Part shown: in pieces, positions 60,248 to 64,000 of the stretch
Layout of the letters: each line of letters opens with the position of its first letter
Position numbering within the stretch: the stretch's first letter is position 1
Origin: Spirochaetota bacterium
GTDB lineage: Bacteria; Spirochaetota; Spirochaetia; Treponematales; Treponemataceae
Assembly (NCBI GenBank): GCA_023438065.1
Contig: JAEXRH010000013.1
Location: 1-64,000 of the forward strand
Direction: 5' to 3'
DNA length: 64,000 nt
The notes under the pieces: generated by a model
The model's database searches: none
What the model was told of the DNA's origin: nothing
Seen by the model: only the letters and a program-made list of their open reading frames with translations
Position numbers and translations under genes: made by a program

Positions 60248-60800
60248 TGTTCGCCTGGTCTTTACGACCCTTCCGGAACACCCAAATCACGAAAACGAGG
60301 ATAGAGGGAACGAGAATCAGCGGAAACCACCACAGCACGATCGCCGTCAGGGACAGCGTGATGACGTGCGTGGAAAAAAGGAGGAAGAAAAAGCCGAGGA
60401 CGGCGAACACGAACGCGGGCGCGACGTACACGGCGTGCAGGGCCCGGTAATTGAGGAAGCCGGCGGCGAGAAAGGAAATGCCCAGAAACAGCATCAGCAC
60501 GGGCCAGATGGCGGGAAGATCGATTCCCGACGGGGCGAATTCAAGGAACAGAAGGAGGGCGCCCGAAAGGACGAGGAAGGTCGCCGCGAACATGAAGCGC
60601 ATGCGGAACTTGAGGCAGAGCCCGGCGTAGCCGATGAGCCCTCCCGACAGGAGCGTCGGCACGGAGAAGACGAACCCCGGAATCCGCACGCTGCCGAGCA
60701 TCATGAGGGTGATCCCGACCGCGAGAAATCCGATGCTGATCGGGAGGAGCGGAATCGAGACGAGAAGAACGACGCGTTTGAATAATTCCTTTGTGCTCAC
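60240..60800 (-). CDS. Integral membrane protein, unknown function
   Basis: A 186-residue protein with about six hydrophobic segments (near 8-34, 40-60, 66-86, 93-112, 118-142, 148-174). Start is GTG with GGAGGG 7 bases upstream. It has no catalytic motif; the layout resembles small LiaF/DUF-type envelope proteins, but this is not a firm family call. It heads the operon with the TPR lipoprotein and overlaps it by 8 bases. Confidence 0.75.
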   Translation of the reverse strand: MSTKELFKRVVLLVSIPLLPISIGFLAVGITLMMLGSVRIPGFVFSVPTLLSGGLIGYAGLCLKFRMRFMFAATFLVLSGALLLFLEFAPSGIDLPAIWPVLMLFLGISFLAAGFLNYRALHAVYVAPAFVFAVLGFFFLLFSTHVITLSLTAIVLWWFPLILVPSILVFVIWVFRKGRKDQANNG

Positions 60801-60820
60801 CGATTCGACCCTCCGTTTGC

Positions 60821-60850
60821 ATTGTATCGCAGAACCCCGGATCTTGCCAA
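60821..60850 (-). promoter_or_regulatory. Left-going promoter sharing its -35 with the right-going one
   Basis: TTGGCA (60845-60850), 18-base spacer and TACAAT (60821-60826) on the minus strand, for the membrane protein operon. Confidence 0.5.
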
Positions 60851-60873
60851 TACGAATAGGGGCGTGCTAGTAT
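60844..60873 (+). promoter_or_regulatory. Right-going promoter, leaderless start
   Basis: TTGCCA (60844-60849), 18-base spacer and TAGTAT (60868-60873), ending 7 bases before ATG 60881. The -35 overlaps that of the opposing promoter (palindromic TTGCCAA). Confidence 0.55.
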
Positions 60874-60880
60874 CGTTGCC

Positions 60881-61960
60881 ATGCAAAAACGCCGTAACCG
60901 CATCCGTCCCGCGATCGTCGCGGCGCTCCTGGCGATGGGCATTGGCCTCGGCGTGACCGTCGCGTGCTCGGGGAAAAACCAGGACTATCTCGTCGATCCG
61001 CTCGAAGGCGCGAAGGGCGAGCAGCGACAGCTCCTGAAGCTCCTCAACGGCGGCAAGAACGACAGCGCGAGCCGCTTCGCCCTGATGAACCGCATCGCGG
61101 ACAACCTCACGGCCGAGGGCAAGACCGCGAGCCTCATCCTCTTTCTCTCCTCGTCGGTCGAAAACCATCCCGAGGATCCCTACAACGCGTATTGGCTGCT
61201 CCTCATCGCGAACGCCTATCTCGAGGAAAGCGCCCCGAAGGTCGCGGAGTACTACTTCGCCCGAATCCTCGACAACTGCGAGGACCTCGAGGTCGCGGGA
61301 AACTCGATTCACCTCGCGTGCCTGCAGAACCTCATCAAGATCACCGAATCGCCCGAGCTTCAGATCCGCTACTACAGCGAGCTCATCACCCGCTTCGCCG
61401 ACCAGGTCGACCTCGGCTACTCGTACTTCATGCTCGCCCGATCCTACGAGCGTCTCGGCGAGTGGCAGCTCGCCATACAAACCTACACGCAGTTCCTCGG
61501 TTACGGCCGGTACGACATCCTGATACCCGGCGTTCCCGACGCCTACGAATACGCGAAGCGGATCGTCGACTACAGCACCTCGTCGAAGGACTGGACCTTC
61601 GAGACCCTCGACGACCTCGTGGCGGCGATCAAGAACGCGATCGACGGCTACGACTACCGCGCGCTCGACCGCTATCGCGCGAAGGTCAACTTCTTCGCGA
61701 TGTCCTGGAAGCAGGAATCGAGCGACAACAACGCGCAGGCCGACTTCGACATGCGCGACTTCATGGGCGGGAACCGCATCAAGTACGGCGCGTCCCTCGA
61801 CGCCGCGTCGACGCCGAACGAGGCGTACCTGAGAACCTCCGGGTGGAACCAGTACGTGACCGTCTGGTATCTCTATTTCCGCAAGGTCAATTTCCCCGCC
61901 GATCCCGAGATTCACGGGCGCTGGGAATGGGCCGGCATCTATTATGGGGAAAAGCTGTAA
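60881..61960 (+). CDS. TPR-containing lipoprotein
   Basis: A 359-residue protein with signal peptide and lipobox-like TVAC (Cys29). Helical repeats follow (NAYWLLLIANAYLEES, LGYSYFMLARSYERLGEW), then a mixed C-terminal domain (about 230-359) with aromatic strands ending WEWAGIYYGEKL. There is no Shine-Dalgarno; the TAGTAT box ends 7 bases before the ATG. Three bases separate it from the transglycosylase gene, so it may be the outer-membrane partner of that enzyme. Confidence 0.82.
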   Translation: MQKRRNRIRPAIVAALLAMGIGLGVTVACSGKNQDYLVDPLEGAKGEQRQLLKLLNGGKNDSASRFALMNRIADNLTAEGKTASLILFLSSSVENHPEDPYNAYWLLLIANAYLEESAPKVAEYYFARILDNCEDLEVAGNSIHLACLQNLIKITESPELQIRYYSELITRFADQVDLGYSYFMLARSYERLGEWQLAIQTYTQFLGYGRYDILIPGVPDAYEYAKRIVDYSTSSKDWTFETLDDLVAAIKNAIDGYDYRALDRYRAKVNFFAMSWKQESSDNNAQADFDMRDFMGGNRIKYGASLDAASTPNEAYLRTSGWNQYVTVWYLYFRKVNFPADPEIHGRWEWAGIYYGEKL

Positions 61961-61963
61961 CCG

Positions 61964-63436
61964 ATGAAAAAGACACGAACGATCACGCGAGCCGCGACCG
62001 CCTTCCTCGCGCTCGCCTGCATGGGAGGGTTCCCCTCCGCCGCCTTCGCCGCGACGCAAACGGAGGAGACTGCCGCCGTCGTTTCGGCCGGGGATCAAAC
62101 CGCGACCGCGACGCCGACCGAAACCGGCGACACCGCGCAACCGGGCCCCGAGAGCGCGACGGACGAGCGGAAACACGCGAAGAAACGGCATAAAAAGGAA
62201 AAGGCCGACGCCGAAAGCGCCGGGACGCCCGTCGCGAGCGCCGAAGCCGAAAAATCCGATCCGGGCGACGAAAGCCCCGCCGTTCGGTTCCCCCAGGTCA
62301 CCCTCGAGATCCCGGACACCCCGCTCGTCCGGAAATACCGCGCGATGTACACGACGACCGAGGGCCTCAAGTACCTCGAAACCGTCATAAAGCGCCCCGC
62401 CCTCTACCGCGAGTTCATCCGCGCGGAAACCGCGCGCCTCGAGGTTCCCGAGTGCCTTTTCTACCTGCCGGTCATCGAGTCGGGTTTCTCCCAGACGGCC
62501 GTCTCGCGCTCGGGCGCGACCGGGGTGTGGCAATTCATGCGGAACAGCGTGTCGGGATACGGCATCAGGATCAACGACTGGATGGACGAGCGCCGCGATC
62601 CCTGGATCACGACGACCGCCGCGATCAAGAAACTCAAGGAAAACTACGCCGACCTCGGCGACTGGTACCTCGCGCTCGCCGCGTACAATTGCGGGCTCGG
62701 GGCGACGAGACGGGCGATAAAGAAGGCCGGCACGAACGACTACTGGTATCTCGCCGAGCACGGGTTTTTCAAGCGCGAGACCGTCCATTACGTGCCGAAA
62801 TTCCTCGCGATCGCCGAAATCCTGTCGAAAAGCGAGGAATACGGGATCGATTGGGGCGAGATTCCCCCGGAGACGGACGCGCTCACGACGATCCCGGTCA
62901 AGCGGCCCGTCGACATCTCGGTGCTCGCGAAGGAAACCGGCATGGACGCGAAGTTCCTCAAGTCGGTCAATCCCGCGCTCTTCTACTCGATTACCCCGCC
63001 CGACACGCTCTATTCCCTCCGGATACCGCAAGGGCAGGAAGAAGCCGTGAAGACCGTGCTCGACGACCGGACGAAGATGCTCCTCGAGTATTACATGTAC
63101 AAGATCAAGTCGGGGGATACCCTCTACGCCCTCGCCCTTCACTACGGGATAAGCATCGACATGATCCTCCAGTACAATCCCGGCCTGAAGTCGAACGCGC
63201 TCAAGATCGGGAAGAACATCGTGATACCGGCCATCAAGGAAGTCGCGGCCTATAAGGGGAAAAAGGACTCGCCCGCCGTCGACTTCTCGGGAACCTATCT
63301 CGTGAAACAGGGAGACACCCTGTGGTCCATCGCGCTCGCCCACAACGTCCAGGTCGAAACCCTCGCCGAGCGGAACGATCTTGAGGTAAATTCGGTCCTC
63401 AAGTTGGGAAAAGTGCTCCGCGTGCCGATACTATGA
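61964..63436 (+). CDS. MltD-like lytic transglycosylase with two LysM domains
   Basis: A 490-residue secreted murein hydrolase. Signal peptide about 1-29, then a low-complexity Ala/Thr/Glu/Lys linker (30-105). An SLT domain (about 150-290) has the catalytic E172 in PVIESGFSQTAVS, then GATGVWQFM and ALAAYNCGLGATRRAIK. LysM domains follow at about 380-423 and 446-489 (KSGDTLYALALHYGIS and KQGDTLWSIALAHNVQ). It cuts the glycan strands of peptidoglycan, forming 1,6-anhydro ends. Its stop overlaps the next ATG by 4 bases. Confidence 0.93.
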   Translation: MKKTRTITRAATAFLALACMGGFPSAAFAATQTEETAAVVSAGDQTATATPTETGDTAQPGPESATDERKHAKKRHKKEKADAESAGTPVASAEAEKSDPGDESPAVRFPQVTLEIPDTPLVRKYRAMYTTTEGLKYLETVIKRPALYREFIRAETARLEVPECLFYLPVIESGFSQTAVSRSGATGVWQFMRNSVSGYGIRINDWMDERRDPWITTTAAIKKLKENYADLGDWYLALAAYNCGLGATRRAIKKAGTNDYWYLAEHGFFKRETVHYVPKFLAIAEILSKSEEYGIDWGEIPPETDALTTIPVKRPVDISVLAKETGMDAKFLKSVNPALFYSITPPDTLYSLRIPQGQEEAVKTVLDDRTKMLLEYYMYKIKSGDTLYALALHYGISIDMILQYNPGLKSNALKIGKNIVIPAIKEVAAYKGKKDSPAVDFSGTYLVKQGDTLWSIALAHNVQVETLAERNDLEVNSVLKLGKVLRVPIL

Positions 63437-64000
63437 GCATGACGGGCAATGGCTTCCTCCCCTTCGCGCGCGTCGCGTTTCTCGCGGCGGCGCTCTCGCT
63501 CCCCCTTTCCTCCGCGTTCGCCGAGGAACGGCCGATAGTCTCGAAATCGACCGTCGATTGGGGTCTCCAACGCGTCGACTCCACCCTTACCCTCGACACG
63601 GCAAAGTCCGGGATCACCCTGCCCACGGACCGCTCGGCGGCGCTCCAGCTCATCGAGATGGAAACCCCCGCCCTCCTCAAGAACGCGTTCTTCTCGGTCC
63701 TCGTGGATTCCTCCTCGCGCGTCGGCGATACCGTCGATCGGGGCGAGCTTTCGATGGGGGCGCTCAACGCGCTCCTCGACGCGGGAAAGACCACGCCTCC
63801 CGCCTTCTCGACCGATCTCAAGCGCGTCTCGATGACCCACGCGGTCGGACTCCACGACCTCGCGGCCCTGTATCTCCGCGATTCCGGCCATTACGTCCCG
63901 AAACCCCCGCTCGAAACGGCGCCGACCAGGGCCTTCACCGGCATCCTCGTCGACGCGCGCGGCGCCTTGCCCGTCCACGGCGAATACGCCTCGGCCCGGC
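63433..64000 (+). CDS. Secreted protein, truncated by window end
   Basis: Open frame of 189 codons that runs off the window; no stop. Signal peptide about 1-30 (SSAFAEE). The mature part starts with a helical region (SALQLIEMETPALLKN-like) and ends with TGILVDARGALPVHGEY, a motif seen in LPP20-like or flagellar/secretion envelope proteins. Its ATG overlaps the transglycosylase stop by ATGA, so it belongs to the same operon and may act at the cell wall. Full length unknown. Confidence 0.75.
   Translation, partial: MSMTGNGFLPFARVAFLAAALSLPLSSAFAEERPIVSKSTVDWGLQRVDSTLTLDTAKSGITLPTDRSAALQLIEMETPALLKNAFFSVLVDSSSRVGDTVDRGELSMGALNALLDAGKTTPPAFSTDLKRVSMTHAVGLHDLAALYLRDSGHYVPKPPLETAPTRAFTGILVDARGALPVHGEYASAR

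Noticed and set aside
60797..63343. 848-codon minus-strand frame over the TPR lipoprotein and transglycosylase
   Set aside because: Antisense-type Arg/Val/Glu composition; the plus strand carries SLT and LysM motifs.

Overview
The window is a GC-rich bacterial chromosome segment (roughly 60 percent or a little more by eye, not counted), densely coded and mostly read on the minus strand. Several families point to a spirochaete, probably of the Treponema/Spirochaeta group: a UPF0164 outer-membrane protein, a PUR-domain DNA-binding protein, an excisionase-HTH/EIIA-Ntr fusion, many TPR and signal-peptide proteins, a NifU-NifS pair without SUF genes, and a GH57-like/DUF4912 pair. The species cannot be named from this window. 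I saw no CRISPR array, insertion sequence, phage gene or tRNA.

Layout. 1-347: a strong minus-strand promoter and a leader with two boxA-like elements, which suggests that an rRNA operon starts just left of base 1. 386-8325: a small protein, then a TPR secreted protein and a giant receptor phosphatase (extracytoplasmic beta-propeller, HAMP, SpoIIE/PP2C). 8443-13910: UPF0164 protein, a GH57-like protein that has lost its catalytic residues together with a DUF4912 protein, an RluA-type pseudouridine synthase and a secreted transglutaminase-like protein. 13984-17204: HTH-EIIA regulator, cytidine deaminase, and a two-gene unit (propeller-like protein plus degenerate M23 domain). 17347-21848: nifU-nifS, a phosphohexomutase and the PUR protein. 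21891-29731: rnhB, a large secreted beta-helix protein, a phosphoribosyltransferase, HtrA, map, a J-domain protein and an unknown. 29996-32632: secG, tpiA and an acyltransferase. 32654-34474: an orphan radical SAM protein and a Cys-motif protein.

34579-38587 is the most unusual block: lipoprotein, ECF sigma factor, membrane anti-sigma-like protein, and a secreted caspase-fold protease fused to an outer-membrane-type repeat/barrel, joined by ATGA overlaps. A second protease-barrel operon (trypsin-like protease, lipoprotein, secreted protein) lies at 44282-47241. Both read as more AT-rich than their flanks. Between them are pgk, a TetR/GH3 beta-glucosidase pair and a thioredoxin-reductase-like protein.

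47307-57789 is core metabolism and secretion: hom, gapA, a small SpoT-type HD hydrolase, valS, ispH, secF, secD and yajC. 57934-64000 carries a small unknown, a 52-residue rubredoxin, a TPR lipoprotein, a membrane protein, and a divergent unit of TPR lipoprotein, MltD-like transglycosylase and a truncated secreted protein.

Two themes cross the window. Glycolysis genes (tpiA, pgk, gapA) and Sec genes (secG, secD, secF, yajC) are scattered among envelope genes. Several genes have a -10 hexamer ending only 6-7 bases before the ATG with no Shine-Dalgarno, which suggests leaderless mRNAs.
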